From assembly GCA_963803295.1 (NCBI GenBank), contig CAWDMC010000012.1, forward strand, positions 310,001 to 374,000: 64,000 bases of DNA, written 5' to 3'. This document shows, piece by piece, positions 18,884 to 28,798 of the stretch. Origin of the DNA: CAWDMC01 sp963803295. Lineage in GTDB: Bacteria > Acidobacteriota > Terriglobia > UBA7540. The notes below the pieces were generated by a model, which was not told where the DNA came from, made no database searches, and worked only from the letters and a program-made list of their open reading frames with translations. Every line of letters starts with the position of its first letter. Position 1 is the stretch's first letter. The translations under genes and the position numbers were made by a program.

Positions 18884-21297
18884 CTATTCGGAGAGGGTAG
18901 TCACCGATGAAGTGCAATGTTTATCGAGGAGGGCAAAAAGGCCGGTCGAGTTGATGGGCTTGGAAATGTAGCCATCCATGCCTGCCGCAAGACACCGTTC
19001 CTCGTCGCCCTTCATAGCGTGCGCTGTCATGGCAATGATAGGAAGGCGGCGGCCGGTGTTCTTTTCCTGCTCCCGGATCTTTGCCGTAGCCTCGAAGCCG
19101 TCCATTTCCGGCATCTGGACATCCATCAGAACCAGGTCGAATCGCTCATGCGCCAAAATCGATAGAGCCTCCCTACCGTTGTTGGCAACAACTACGGCGT
19201 GGCCGTGCTTTTCCAGTAAGCGTAGGGCGACACGCTGATTCACCGCATTGTCCTCGGCCAGCAATACTCGCATGGTCGAGGTGCGGCTTGCTTCCCTTAG
19301 GGTATGGCGCGTGACCAAAGGCGCGGCTGGAGGTTCGTTCTCGTCCAGAGTAGTGCCGCCGAGTACCGCGTCGATCGCCACCCGCAGTTCCGACTGCCGC
19401 ACCGGCTTAGTCAGGTAAGCCACTATGCCTAATTCCCGGCAACGAGCCGCGTCCCCGCGTTGTCCACCCGAGGTGAGCATTACGATCATGGTCGCCGCCA
19501 ATTCCGGATGCTGCCTGATTTGTGCCGCGAGGCTGAATCCGTCCATGACAGGCATGCGAGCATCGGTCAACATCAACCTGAAAGGGTGGCCAGCGTGAGC
19601 AGCTTGCTGGAGAAGGGAAATCGCCTCCACCGGATTCGATGCCGGCGTCGGCCTCATCTTCCACGCCTGCAGGGTCTCGGTCAGGCTGCGAAGGTTCGTG
19701 GCGTTGTCATCGACTACCAGCACGGGTATATCAGCTAAAGGAACCCGGGAAGGAGGCCTAACTACAGGTGCTTGGCCACTCCTGTCAAAAGACGCCGTAA
19801 AGTGGAAGCAGCTGCCCTTGCCGAGTTCGCTTTCCACCCAGATTGCGCCTTGCATCAGTTCCACCAAGCGAGCGGAGATGGTCAGCCCCAGGCCCGTCCC
19901 TCCGAACTTTCGGGTGGTCGATCCATCTGCCTGGGAAAATGCTTCGAAGATGACCTTTTGTTTCTGCGGCGAAATGCCAATACCCGTGTCTCGAACCTGA
20001 AGTGGACCTGCAGTTGATCATGATCTTCGCTCTCCAATGCGGCCTCAAGTACGACCTCGCCTCGCTGGGTGAACTTGACGGCGTTGCCGAGCAGGTTGAC
20101 CATGACCTGACGCAGGCGAACAGGATCGCCGACCACCCGGTCAGGCACTTCCGCCCTGACGTGGCACATCAGCTCCAACCCCTTCTCGTCTGCCCGGTGC
20201 GCAAGCGCCTTCATCGTCTCTTCCAGGCAGTCCCGGAGATCGAAACTGATGTGGTCCAGATCAAGCCTTCCCGCTTCCATCTTGGAGAAGTCCAGGATGT
20301 CATTGATGACCGTCAGGAGCGAATCGACCGACATTTTCACCGTGTCCAGGTACTCGCGCTGGTCAGAAGTAAGGTCGGTGTCCAGCACCAATTCGGTCAT
20401 CCCCATGACACCGTTCATCGGTGTGCGGATTTCGTGGCTCATGTTGGCAAGAAACTCGCTCTTGGCGCGGCTGGCCGCCTCAGCGTTTTCCTTGGCCTCC
20501 AGCAGTTGGGTGTTGGTCCGAACCAATTCACTTGTGCGCGCGGCCACTTCCTGTTCCAGGCGATTGCGGTGCTGCAGAAGCTCTGCGTCCCGGTGGCCGA
20601 TTTCCGACAGCATTCCGTTGAAGGTATCAACCAGCTGCCCAAGTTCATCGTCAGCTTGCTTGTCGGCCCGCACCGAATAGTTCTTCTCGAGAGACACCCT
20701 TCTTGCAGTTCGCGCAAGGTGAGCGATGGGCTCAGAGATGATGCGTTGGAGTCTCGCTGAGAGCCCGAAAGCCAGCGTTGACGCGCCAAGCAGAATCAGG
20801 AAAAGAATCCAGGCAAACTGCCGCAGCTGCGAATGCATTTCTCCCAAATCTGACTCAAGGCAGATCGTTCCGAGAAGTTGGCCGTGGAGAACAATGCGTT
20901 TTGTCAGGATGAGCCGGTCACCTGTAAACCAGCTTCCTTCAGTGGGGGGAGTTCGAAGTGAGTCCGGTGCGGGTACCCCGTCTCGCCTGTAGCTGGCAAA
21001 CGGCCTGCCGTCATTTGAGAAAATGTGAGCGTCCACAATGTGGGGATTGGCCTTGAGCCCCGCCAGAAGCTCTGCTGCGGTTTTCTGATCTCCGAAGCTA
21101 AGGGCCGCCGTACTATTAGACCCAACCATCTCCGCAAGCATGGCGAGATCTCTCTCGATCGAGCCACGGAATGCGAAGCGGTCGTAGCTCAAGATGGCGA
21201 GGCAGGCAAGCGCCAAGGCCGCGCCCACTGTGAGCATAATGATCAGCCGCAACTTGAGCTGGATAGGGAGATCGCGATATGTCAGTGTCGGCCGCAC
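18884..21297 (-). CDS. Hybrid sensor histidine kinase with two receiver domains (one frameshift)
   Basis: About 804 residues once one frameshift near 19998 is corrected. Order: TM helix 17-37, periplasmic CHASE8-like sensor, TM 161-181, HAMP about 180-235, HisKA with phospho-acceptor His288 (SHEIRTPMNG), HATPase with N405 and, after the frame change, DTGIGI and GTGLGLTI boxes, then two receiver domains with phospho-accepting Asp in MLTDARMPVMDG and VLMDVQMPEMDG. It has no output domain, so the signal must pass to a separate partner. The GTG start lies one base after the YfiR stop. TonB receptor, YfiR and this kinase form one operon, suggesting the receptor-YfiR pair feeds a periplasmic signal to the kinase. 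Confidence 0.85.
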
Positions 21298-21298
21298 T

Positions 21299-21849
21299 TC
21301 AGTTCCTCACAATCTGCGCCAGGCTCAAAAGATTCGACCTGATCTGCAGCCCCTCTTTGGCCGCGGCATCGATATTGATCTCAAAGCGCACCCTGCCGCC
21401 GTCCAGCTTGAAGTTGATGATGCCCCCATCCGTCGCGAAACCTTCCGCTTCTCCAACCGTCAGTACCCCTGGCCGCTTGATTCTCTCAAGGAGGGATCGC
21501 TGATGTTTTTGCTCCGAAGAGCTGACAAAGAGAATATGGCAGGTGCCAGCCTGGACTGGACATCCGGAATGCTATGGACTACGAAGGGCCTGCCTTCGAG
21601 CGTTTTCCCATTTACGGTGTCCGTGAGCAACTGGCCGAAGGGGTCCTCACCGAGCACGCAGATATTGAGGGAGTCCTTGGGACCTTTAAAGCTTTGCGAG
21701 GGCCATTCTACAAATTTGGCAAAGTTGTATAGAAAGGCCGCTTTCACCTGGTATTCATTGAAACCCTGGGCTCGCACGTTAGTACTGGTCAGCGCTAGCA
21801 CGGCAACGAGCAAGCTGAGGCGCTGGACGAATTGAAGCTGTCTTCCCAT
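21299..21849 (-). CDS. YfiR-family periplasmic protein (DUF4154), one frameshift
   Basis: About 183 residues with one frameshift near 21560 repaired, the normal family size. The signal peptide ends near NVRAQG; then EYQVKAAFLYNFAKFVEWP, the family's start motif, CVLGEDPFG, and after the shift HILFVSSSE, GVLTVGEAEGFA and GGIINFKLDGGRVRFEIN. In Pseudomonas, YfiR is a periplasmic redox-sensitive repressor of the diguanylate cyclase YfiN. Here the partner is a histidine kinase rather than a cyclase, which starts one base after the YfiR stop. The start may instead be a TTG at 21879. Confidence 0.8.
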
Positions 21850-21888
21850 TACCTTTTTAGTTGGTCGAGACCGACGCAAGTAGCTGCT

Positions 21889-24009
21889 TCATTTGCGGCC
21901 ACGATGCTCGCCCCCGAATGTGTACGTCAGCTTCAGTCTGAAGGTCCGCCCATCCTGGTAGAGCACATCCTCGGGATGCTCCACCGACCCCGGGTAGCCG
22001 TATCTTGTGTTCGCCAAATTGTAGAGCGTCGCGGAGAGATCGAACCCCTTTACCAGCCGCTGGCTAAAGATGGTGAGGTTCGGAACCACGAAGCCGCCAG
22101 TGGTGTTTCCGGCCAGCGTTTTTCTCGCGCTTACGTAGTGCAGGTCCAAGCCCGCGGAAGCGATCCGAGGGAATAGGGGACCTGTCAAATTTAGGTTTGC
22201 CAGACGTTCTGGCGAATTAGTCAGAGTGATTCCTGTCCTGGCATCCTGAGCCCGTTGCAGGGCGTAGTTGGCGCGAGCCTCAAGGCCGTGGGCCCACTTA
22301 CCTTCGATTTCCGCCTCCACGCCATTGGTCCGGACTCGGTCTTCGTTGGCGAACTGGATGAACCCATCGGGAGAGTCAGTATCAGCGCTAATCAGATCCC
22401 TTATGTTGTAGTGGTAGCCGGAGGCTGCAAGACGAATGTGGCTGCCGGCATACTGTTCAAGCACTACCTCGGTTGTCTTAATCTTCTCTGGCTTGAGACC
22501 GGGGTTAGGCGTTTGCAAGGGGTCGTAATAGTAGAGTTCGTAGTCGCTGGGGACTCGGAAGGCCGTGCCGTAAAGAAATTTGAGAGTGGTCTTTTCAAAC
22601 GGATTGTAAATTAGCCCGAGGCGTGGATTCGCCGTACTGCCAAATGTGCTGTAGTGGTCATATCGGATGCCCGCGTTCAAGACCAGATTCTTGCGAATCG
22701 AGTACTCGTCTTCAACGTAGCCAGCCGCAACCTTGTCAGGATGCCGATTGTCCAGATATAGCGTATAGGGATTTAAGTCATAGTTCCCCTGATATGCCTG
22801 GAAGTCGTCTCGAAACTCGGAGCCGAAAGTCAGCTTATGTCGCTCGAAGAGTGTCTTGGTGGCCTTAAGCTCGGTGCCCCAAAACTTCGTATGGAGGATG
22901 TCGTTGTTAACCACGAGGAAAGGGGTGTCCGTCAGCGAGTAATTCGAAACGTAGTGCCCATCATAGTCGTACTGGTCGTAATAGAGGCGGGCGGTGAGGT
23001 CAAACCCATGGCCAATGGTGTGCTGGTAGGCAACGTCGAAAAAGCCCCGGTTGTCGATGGTGCGATTGCGCGGGTCGTTGAAGACCGTGCCGAAGGCGCC
23101 CGTGGGCAACCCCTTTAGACGAGATCCGAATGCACCCGTCACCGTGAAATCTTTGTAGGACAGCTTGGTGAACAGTTGCTCCGACTGATCGAAGTCGACG
23201 TTCTGGGCAATGCCACTGTTGGTCGCCGGGCTGTCGAATTCCGGAAAGAACAGACGACCTTGCCCGCGGCTTCCGGCAAGGGAGCCGGATACCAGCATTT
23301 GCAGACTGTTTTTGAACTTGTGACTGTAACTCAGGCGCCCCTGCTGAGTACCAAAGCTGGCCAGTTGGCCAGAAACTTCCAGGTCTTTCACAACGCCTGG
23401 CTGCTTGGTGATAACGTTAATCACAGCGAAGAACGCGTTGGTGCCATAGATCGACGAACTGGGACCCCTTATGACTTCCACTCGGTCAATCAAGTCCACG
23501 TCGATTGGGAATTCATCACCGATGTACATCAAGTCGTATATAGGCTCGTTCATCCGGTGCCCGTCTACGAGTAACAGGATGCGGCTGTTGTAATCACCCG
23601 GCCGGAGCAAGCCTCGTGTACCTACATAGCTGTAATTTCGATCATAGGTGACGTAAAATCCCCGTACGCTCCGCAGGACATCGGCGAGCGTCCGATAGCC
23701 GTACTTGTGAATTTCGTCGGAGGTAACAATCGTCACCGAAGACGGCGCCTGGGTGACCTTCTGGAGGTACTTGGACGCCCCATAGACCTCCTCCACCTGA
23801 ATGTTCATCAGGTCTCCAAGACTTAATTCCGTCAGGTCAGGCTGGGACTGCTGCGTCTCGCCCGGAGTTTGAGCCGAGGCCGCCGTGATCGCCGCCAGGA
23901 GAACAACCAAGGCCAAGACGCCTGTTGCGAGCCTGCTCGACCGGGGGTGTGCTTGCGACAGGCAATACTCGATTGTGCCGGAGTTTGGAGTCACGGATAC
24001 CATATACAT
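21889..24009 (-). CDS. TonB-dependent receptor (BtuB/Cir-like), first gene of the YfiR-kinase operon
   Basis: 706 residues, intact. A signal peptide ends near AASAQ (residue about 47). A SLGDLMNIQVEEVYGASK segment precedes the plug (SVTIVTSDEIHKYGYRTLADVLRSV), with GTRGL, LLLVDGHRMNEP and VEVIRGPSSSIYG as in BtuB/Cir-type plugs. The barrel ends FRLKLTYTFGG, a slightly extended outer-membrane C-terminus. Start ATG 24009, or 24003 two codons later. Substrate unknown; the fixed association of this receptor subtype with YfiR and a hybrid kinase (40 bases to the YfiR frame) suggests sensing as much as import. Confidence 0.88.
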   Translation of the reverse strand: MYMVSVTPNSGTIEYCLSQAHPRSSRLATGVLALVVLLAAITAASAQTPGETQQSQPDLTELSLGDLMNIQVEEVYGASKYLQKVTQAPSSVTIVTSDEIHKYGYRTLADVLRSVRGFYVTYDRNYSYVGTRGLLRPGDYNSRILLLVDGHRMNEPIYDLMYIGDEFPIDVDLIDRVEVIRGPSSSIYGTNAFFAVINVITKQPGVVKDLEVSGQLASFGTQQGRLSYSHKFKNSLQMLVSGSLAGSRGQGRLFFPEFDSPATNSGIAQNVDFDQSEQLFTKLSYKDFTVTGAFGSRLKGLPTGAFGTVFNDPRNRTIDNRGFFDVAYQHTIGHGFDLTARLYYDQYDYDGHYVSNYSLTDTPFLVVNNDILHTKFWGTELKATKTLFERHKLTFGSEFRDDFQAYQGNYDLNPYTLYLDNRHPDKVAAGYVEDEYSIRKNLVLNAGIRYDHYSTFGSTANPRLGLIYNPFEKTTLKFLYGTAFRVPSDYELYYYDPLQTPNPGLKPEKIKTTEVVLEQYAGSHIRLAASGYHYNIRDLISADTDSPDGFIQFANEDRVRTNGVEAEIEGKWAHGLEARANYALQRAQDARTGITLTNSPERLANLNLTGPLFPRIASAGLDLHYVSARKTLAGNTTGGFVVPNLTIFSQRLVKGFDLSATLYNLANTRYGYPGSVEHPEDVLYQDGRTFRLKLTYTFGGEHRGRK

Positions 24010-24108
24010 TTAAATTTCCCGAGGGCGCGACTGTTGTGCTCTTGAAGCGCCTTCATCGTTACCGAGCCCGAGTTCGGCCTCGAACCCGGCACTCCGGAAC
24101 TCATCGAC

Positions 24109-24339
24109 TTACCAACCTTTTTCCGTCTCTGTGTCGAGCCAATTTTTCAGCAGCTTCTCCACCAGGGCGCTCAGTTCGCGGCCCTCTTGGAAAAGCCGCA
24201 TTTTCACTGCGTTACGCACAGAGTTGTGAACGTACACCGTCATCTGGGCGTAGTCGGGACTGCTGTGCTTGGCCGGAGGCCGGCCTGCCTTCCGCCGCGC
24301 CGTGCTTGCGACGATCGAGGTTGGGATGTCGTTTTCCAT
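24109..24339 (-). CDS. Small ribbon-helix-helix-like protein
   Basis: 76 residues. After a basic, disordered start (RRKAGRPPAK), the segment QMTVYVHNSVRNAVKMRLFQEGRELSALVEKLLKNWL (residues about 32-68, broken here only by description) has the beta-strand plus two helices of CopG/ParG-type ribbon-helix-helix DNA-binding proteins. Such proteins are autoregulators, antitoxins or partition adaptors. No toxin or ParA partner is next to it. It sits 100 bases upstream of the TonB receptor start on the same strand and could regulate that operon. Confidence 0.6.
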   Translation of the reverse strand: MENDIPTSIVASTARRKAGRPPAKHSSPDYAQMTVYVHNSVRNAVKMRLFQEGRELSALVEKLLKNWLDTETEKGW

Positions 24340-24654
24340 AAGGATTTAATATCGGCAACGAGTCGGGTTTCTTTAGCTACAGAATTTTGCCTGTGCATAA
24401 TTGACTTTGGGCGCCGGCCGAACAATCCATCCCTGAACAAGACCTGGACGACACACTTCTTCACGATCAACCTGAACGACGGAAGTTCGATCCACTTCCA
24501 GCACGGCCTGAAGTAGGTCTGCTTGGAAGTGTGGGCTTTGGCTGAAAACCAGGGCTCTGGGTGTCAAAAACATCCCATGACCCTTTTTGAGGCCCGGCGC
24601 TTATGTGCGTTCGGCGGAATTGGGCTGGGTTATGGCGAAATTGGGCATGGAACG

Positions 24655-24740
24655 GACAACCGTCAATTGTCGTAAAGCAGCCTGAACTTGAACACCGGGT
24701 GCGGACTTGGGACTTCGAGCGCTGCCTTGCCGAGATTGCT
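24655..24740 (+). pseudogene. Relic of the small island-type conserved protein
   Basis: The piece PSIVVKQPELEHRVRTWDFER matches the core TVKVTVTQPEIEHTVRMKDFER of the 98-residue protein at 11747-12043 at over half of positions. The N-terminal part and the GGSPADVV tail are missing, and the frame continues into unrelated sequence. It is probably the trace of another insertion or of a paralogue. Confidence 0.5.
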
Positions 24741-24794
24741 TTGAATGAACTTCACCGGTGTGAGACCACGACGGAAACGTTGCCGCTAGGGTCT

Positions 24795-24968
24795 TCAGCT
24801 CCTGTGACGCGCGGAAGACGGGAGCCTCACCGGGTGCCTCCGGTGGCGCGTGTGTTCACTCCAGTAAAACCGGGCAATCTGAGCGAGCATTCCAACAAAC
24901 ATGCCGACAATCAGACCGCCGGTCAGCAGCCTGACAATGACGAACAGCGATGCTCTCAGTTCAGGCAT
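24795..24968 (-). CDS. Possible small single-pass membrane protein
   Basis: 57 residues from the ATG at 24968 (a TTG at 25013 is also open). One hydrophobic helix (LLTGGLIVGMFVGMLAQIA) is followed by a basic tail ending in Arg-Ser. No good ribosome site is visible, so this may be a chance frame. Composition is plausible for a real membrane peptide. Confidence 0.3.
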   Translation of the reverse strand: MPELRASLFVIVRLLTGGLIVGMFVGMLAQIARFYWSEHTRHRRHPVRLPSSARHRS

Positions 24969-25456
24969 GCTTTGGCTTGAGGAGTCCGACCTACATCTGC
25001 TCCTCTTCCTCAAACGAGACTAACTCTAATAACGCCGAGCCGGAATAGCACGGAAGTACATGGAAGGCCGGTCAGGAGTGTATGCCCAGCTCTTCCTAAC
25101 TGCTCGGCATCATCCGGGAATCATGATCGCTAGCGCTTCGGAACACTGAATCGGGATCGCCTCGGAATCGTTATCGGCCCGAATCCTACAGTTGCCCGAA
25201 CGGCAATCGAGTACCTCTTTCTTCTTCCCGCGTTAGCGTCCTGCTTCGGCTATTTCTCAAGTTCCTTCTCGCAATCGCCGATGAGCCTTCGGGTACCTTG
25301 CAAGGGGCGAGGTCTCCCGAGGCACTGGGCGATTCGGCGTCATTTTGTCGCGAGTTTTTGCCCATGGATTTCTGTATGACTAACTTGGACTGCGAAGTCA
25401 GGGTTCACGAAGAGGAAGCTTCCGGTACGCCTGTATTGCGGGCTGGAGAGGGCGCG
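24969..25456. other. Intergenic region upstream of wecB
   Basis: About 490 bases. It presumably holds the wecB-nfrB-nfrA promoter. The wecB frame is open back to 25298 but the extra codons show no family similarity. No clear operator palindrome is seen. Confidence 0.35.
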
Positions 25457-26686
25457 ATGGGGGCGGGCCTGTCTCGGGAGGGCGAGTTGGCTCCTTGGGC
25501 ACGGCGTATTCCCGGCCGAGGCAACCTTCAACCGCAGATACGAGTTTTGTCCATTTTCGGTACGCGGCCCGAGGCCATTAAACTCGCGCCGGTCATCACC
25601 GAGTTGCACGAGCGCTCAGGAATCGTTTCCCTCGTCGCCGTCACCGCTCAACATCGGGAAATGCTCGATCAGGTGTTGGGCCTATTCGGTATCGTTCCGG
25701 ATTACGATCTGAACCTAATGGCCAAGAACCAGTCGCCGTCACGGCTGGCGGCGCTGATCTTGGAGCGGCTGGAACCAGTCTTCGAATCGGCGCGACCGGA
25801 TTGGGTCCTGGTTCAGGGCGACACCACCACGGTAGCGGCGGCCGCCCTGGCAGCCTTCCATTCTCGGATCAAGGTAGGCCACGTAGAAGCAGGCTTGCGA
25901 AGCCAGGATAAATGGCGCCCTTTCCCAGAGGAGATCAATCGCCGGCTGGCTGGCGTAATCGCCGACTTTCATTTCGCCCCTACCGACCAATCCCGCCAGA
26001 ACCTACTGCGGGAAGGCGTTCCCGAGTCCCAGGTGATGGTCACTGGCAACACCGTCATCGACGCGCTGCGCTGGGTGCAGGAGCAGCCCTGGGACCCCCG
26101 TTCTTTAGGCGAGGCTGGGCGGGCCCTGGAAGTCCCGCGTGCGAAGCTGGTATTGGTCACTGCACACCGCCGGGAGAACTTCGGCGAGCCCCTGGCGCGC
26201 ATATGCGGAGCGCTGAAGAAGCTCGCCGAACACTATCAGGATGGCATTCGGCTCCTCTACCCGGTTCACCGAAACCCCAACGTCTGGGAGCCCGTTCATC
26301 GCCTTTTGGGCGACATCCCCAACGTCATCCTCAGCCCGCCGCTGGAATACCTTTCCCTTGTTCACCTGATGAAACGCTCGTACCTGGTGCTCACCGATTC
26401 GGGAGGGATTCAGGAAGAAGCTCCTGCTCTGGGTGTGCCGGCGCTCGTACTGCGGGAGGTAACAGAGCGGCCGGAAGCAGTCGCCTGCGGCAACGTTCGG
26501 CTGGTTGGCACCGACCCGGAGCGGATACTCTCCGAGGCCATCCGGCTGTTGGACGATCGTGAGGAGCGTCAGCGTATGGCGCGTTCTGTCAATCCCTATG
26601 GTGACGGACACGCCGCCGAACGGATCGTGAGCGCCCTCCAGGGAGAGGGCTTTATTCCCTTCCAACCCGTCCTGACGCGGATGTAA
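25457..26686 (+). CDS. wecB: UDP-N-acetylglucosamine 2-epimerase (non-hydrolysing)
   Basis: 409 residues from the ATG at 25457, with GGAG eight bases upstream; ATGs at 25364 and 25376 are in frame but lengthen a non-conserved tail. From residue about 28 the family pattern runs clean: VLSIFGTRPEAIKLAPVI, TAQHREMLDQ, VQGDTTT, VGHVEAGLRS, PEEINRR, TGNTVIDAL, TAHRRENFG, PVHRNPNV and SGGIQEEAP. It interconverts UDP-GlcNAc and UDP-ManNAc in the cytosol. Placed directly before nfrB and nfrA it most likely supplies UDP-ManNAc for the polymer made by NfrB. In E. coli, wecB (nfrC) is needed for the same pathway but lies elsewhere. Confidence 0.93.
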   Translation: MGAGLSREGELAPWARRIPGRGNLQPQIRVLSIFGTRPEAIKLAPVITELHERSGIVSLVAVTAQHREMLDQVLGLFGIVPDYDLNLMAKNQSPSRLAALILERLEPVFESARPDWVLVQGDTTTVAAAALAAFHSRIKVGHVEAGLRSQDKWRPFPEEINRRLAGVIADFHFAPTDQSRQNLLREGVPESQVMVTGNTVIDALRWVQEQPWDPRSLGEAGRALEVPRAKLVLVTAHRRENFGEPLARICGALKKLAEHYQDGIRLLYPVHRNPNVWEPVHRLLGDIPNVILSPPLEYLSLVHLMKRSYLVLTDSGGIQEEAPALGVPALVLREVTERPEAVACGNVRLVGTDPERILSEAIRLLDDREERQRMARSVNPYGDGHAAERIVSALQGEGFIPFQPVLTRM

Positions 26687-26734
26687 GGGCTGCTCGCGCC
26701 CCAGCGCCTGGGCAGGGTAAGAAGGCAGGTTAGA

Positions 26735-28798
26735 ATGGTCCACAAGCTTTTTGTCATCCTCAACGTCCTGGTCGCGGTCAGCTTCCTGCTGAGCGGCATC
26801 GACGATCTCTTTGTGGACGCCTTTTACTGGCTGCGGCGGCTTTACCGCTGGCTCTTCCTTCAAAGCCGGGTGCGACCCGTCACCGAAACCGACCTGGCTG
26901 GCATTCCCGAGAAGTGGGCAGCTATCTGGATTCCCGCTTGGCATGAGCACGAAGTGATCGACAAGATGTTACTCAACACGCTAGAGAGCCTCGACTATCG
27001 CAACTACGACATCTTTGTTGGCACTTATCCCAATGACGAGGCCACCCAACTCACCGTCGAGTCGGTTCGCGAACGCCATGGCCAGGTTCACAAAATCGTC
27101 TGCCCTAATCCCGGCCCTACCAACAAGGCGGATTGTCTGAACTGGGTCTTCCAGGGAATGCTACTCGCCGAACAGGAGCACGGCATCCGCTACGAAATCG
27201 TGGTGCTTCATGACTCCGAGGACATCATTCATCCCTTGGAGATGAAGCTACTCAACTGGCTTATTCCTCGGAAGGACATGGTGCAACTTCCGGTCATTCC
27301 GCTGGTGATGCCGGCCCGCTACTGGACGGCGGGAACTTATCTGGACGAGTTCGCTGAGAATCACTCCAAGGACTTGCTGGTGCGCGAGCGCTTGGGCCCG
27401 GTCATCCCCTCCGCCGGCGTGGGAACGGGGCTTAGCCGGGCAGCGCTGGATGAGCTGGCGGCCGCGCGCCAGAATCAGTTGTTCAACGTTAATAGCCTCA
27501 CCGAAGACTACGAGTTCGGCTTCTCCTTACTGCCGCTCAAGCGCAGAGGCATTCTGGCGCAATACAAGGTCCTGCGCAGAGAGACCAAAACCAGTGGATT
27601 CTGGCGCAGGCGGCAGGAACTCCGCCAGGTGCAAGAGCCGGTGGCGGTGCGCGAGTTCTTTCCGGACTGTTTCCGGCTGGCCGTCCGCCAGAAGTCACGC
27701 TGGGTACTGGGTATCGCCCTGCAAGGTTGGAGGAACCTGGGATGGCAGGGTGGCTGGTGGGGCCGGTACATGCTCTACCGCGATCGCAAGGCCCTGTTCA
27801 CCAACCTGGTCAATGCTCTCGGCTACCTGGTTGTCGCTTACTGGCTGCTGGATTGGGGGCTCCATCCGAGAGGCCAAGCTGCTCCCATGGTACCGGCGAG
27901 ATGGGTGTGGGACGTGATTCTAGCGGACACCTTCTTGATGGCTCACCGTCTGGTAGAGCGCGTCGTAGCGGTTCATAAAGTGGCAGGCTGGAAACAGGCG
28001 CTGCTCTCGATTCCCCGCTCGGTGGTGGGGAACGCCGTCAACTTCTGCGCGACCTTTGTTGCCCTCACCCAGTTCTGGAACGCCGATCGAACCGGACGGC
28101 GGGTACCGTGGCAGAAGACGGCTCACGCTTTCCCCTCCCTCGACGAACTGCGTGAGCACCGGCGGCGACTGGGTGATCTACTTCTCGAAAACCGCTTGGT
28201 GAACGTCGCCCAGCTGCGCGAAGCGTTAGCACAACAACGGAACGGTTACAAGCTCGGCCGAGTGTTGACAGATTTGGGGTACATCTCGGAACAAGACCTG
28301 CTGACAGTGCTGGGGAGACAGTTAGGCGTGCCGGTGTGCAATGTTGATGAGCGGATGATCCAGCGGTGTTGGCTTGAGCGCCTTCCTCGGCACTTGGCGG
28401 AGAAGAGCTTGGCGCTGCCGGTGCGATTTACCAACGGCGCTGTGGACGTAGCCTGCGCCAACCCTACCGCGACGGGACTCCAGTTGCGTCTCAAGGAGTT
28501 GCTGGGCTGCCCGGTACGCCTATATCTCGCCGGCGAGAACGAACTTCGCCTGGCCATCGGCCGGGCTTATCTCGCCATGGAAGGCCAGACCGGTCCGATG
28601 CTTGGCGAACTGTTGGTGAGCGCTGGGACCATTACTCGCCAACAGCTCCGGCAAGCTTTGGCCCGTCAGCAGCAAACAGGACACAAACTCGGGCAGGTTC
28701 TGCAGGATGAGGGGCTGGTCTCGCCAGCGATGGTGATCGCCGCGTTGCGTGAGCAGGAAGTGAGCTCGCTCTCGCAGACTACAGGAGAGTCCCGATGA
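26735..28798 (+). CDS. nfrB: NfrB-like glycosyltransferase with two MshEN-type c-di-GMP modules
   Basis: 687 residues. An N-terminal TM helix (residues 5-22) precedes a GT2 domain with Asp box HDSED (D160-D163), TEDYEF (T256-F261) and QKSRW (Q319-W323, the QxxRW box); two to three TM helices follow at about 355-445. The C-terminus holds two MshEN-like blocks, RLGDLLLENRLV...Q with KLGRVLTDLGYIS (from R478), and MLGELLVSAGTIT...Q with KLGQVLQDEGLVS (from M622). MshEN domains bind c-di-GMP. E. coli NfrB is a c-di-GMP-controlled synthase of an N-acetylmannosamine polymer exported through NfrA and used by phage N4. The gene starts 48 bases after wecB. Confidence 0.9.
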   Translation: MVHKLFVILNVLVAVSFLLSGIDDLFVDAFYWLRRLYRWLFLQSRVRPVTETDLAGIPEKWAAIWIPAWHEHEVIDKMLLNTLESLDYRNYDIFVGTYPNDEATQLTVESVRERHGQVHKIVCPNPGPTNKADCLNWVFQGMLLAEQEHGIRYEIVVLHDSEDIIHPLEMKLLNWLIPRKDMVQLPVIPLVMPARYWTAGTYLDEFAENHSKDLLVRERLGPVIPSAGVGTGLSRAALDELAAARQNQLFNVNSLTEDYEFGFSLLPLKRRGILAQYKVLRRETKTSGFWRRRQELRQVQEPVAVREFFPDCFRLAVRQKSRWVLGIALQGWRNLGWQGGWWGRYMLYRDRKALFTNLVNALGYLVVAYWLLDWGLHPRGQAAPMVPARWVWDVILADTFLMAHRLVERVVAVHKVAGWKQALLSIPRSVVGNAVNFCATFVALTQFWNADRTGRRVPWQKTAHAFPSLDELREHRRRLGDLLLENRLVNVAQLREALAQQRNGYKLGRVLTDLGYISEQDLLTVLGRQLGVPVCNVDERMIQRCWLERLPRHLAEKSLALPVRFTNGAVDVACANPTATGLQLRLKELLGCPVRLYLAGENELRLAIGRAYLAMEGQTGPMLGELLVSAGTITRQQLRQALARQQQTGHKLGQVLQDEGLVSPAMVIAALREQEVSSLSQTTGESR

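Noticed and set aside
24187..24516. 109-codon plus-strand frame
   Set aside because: Overlaps the ribbon-helix-helix gene and shows no protein family.
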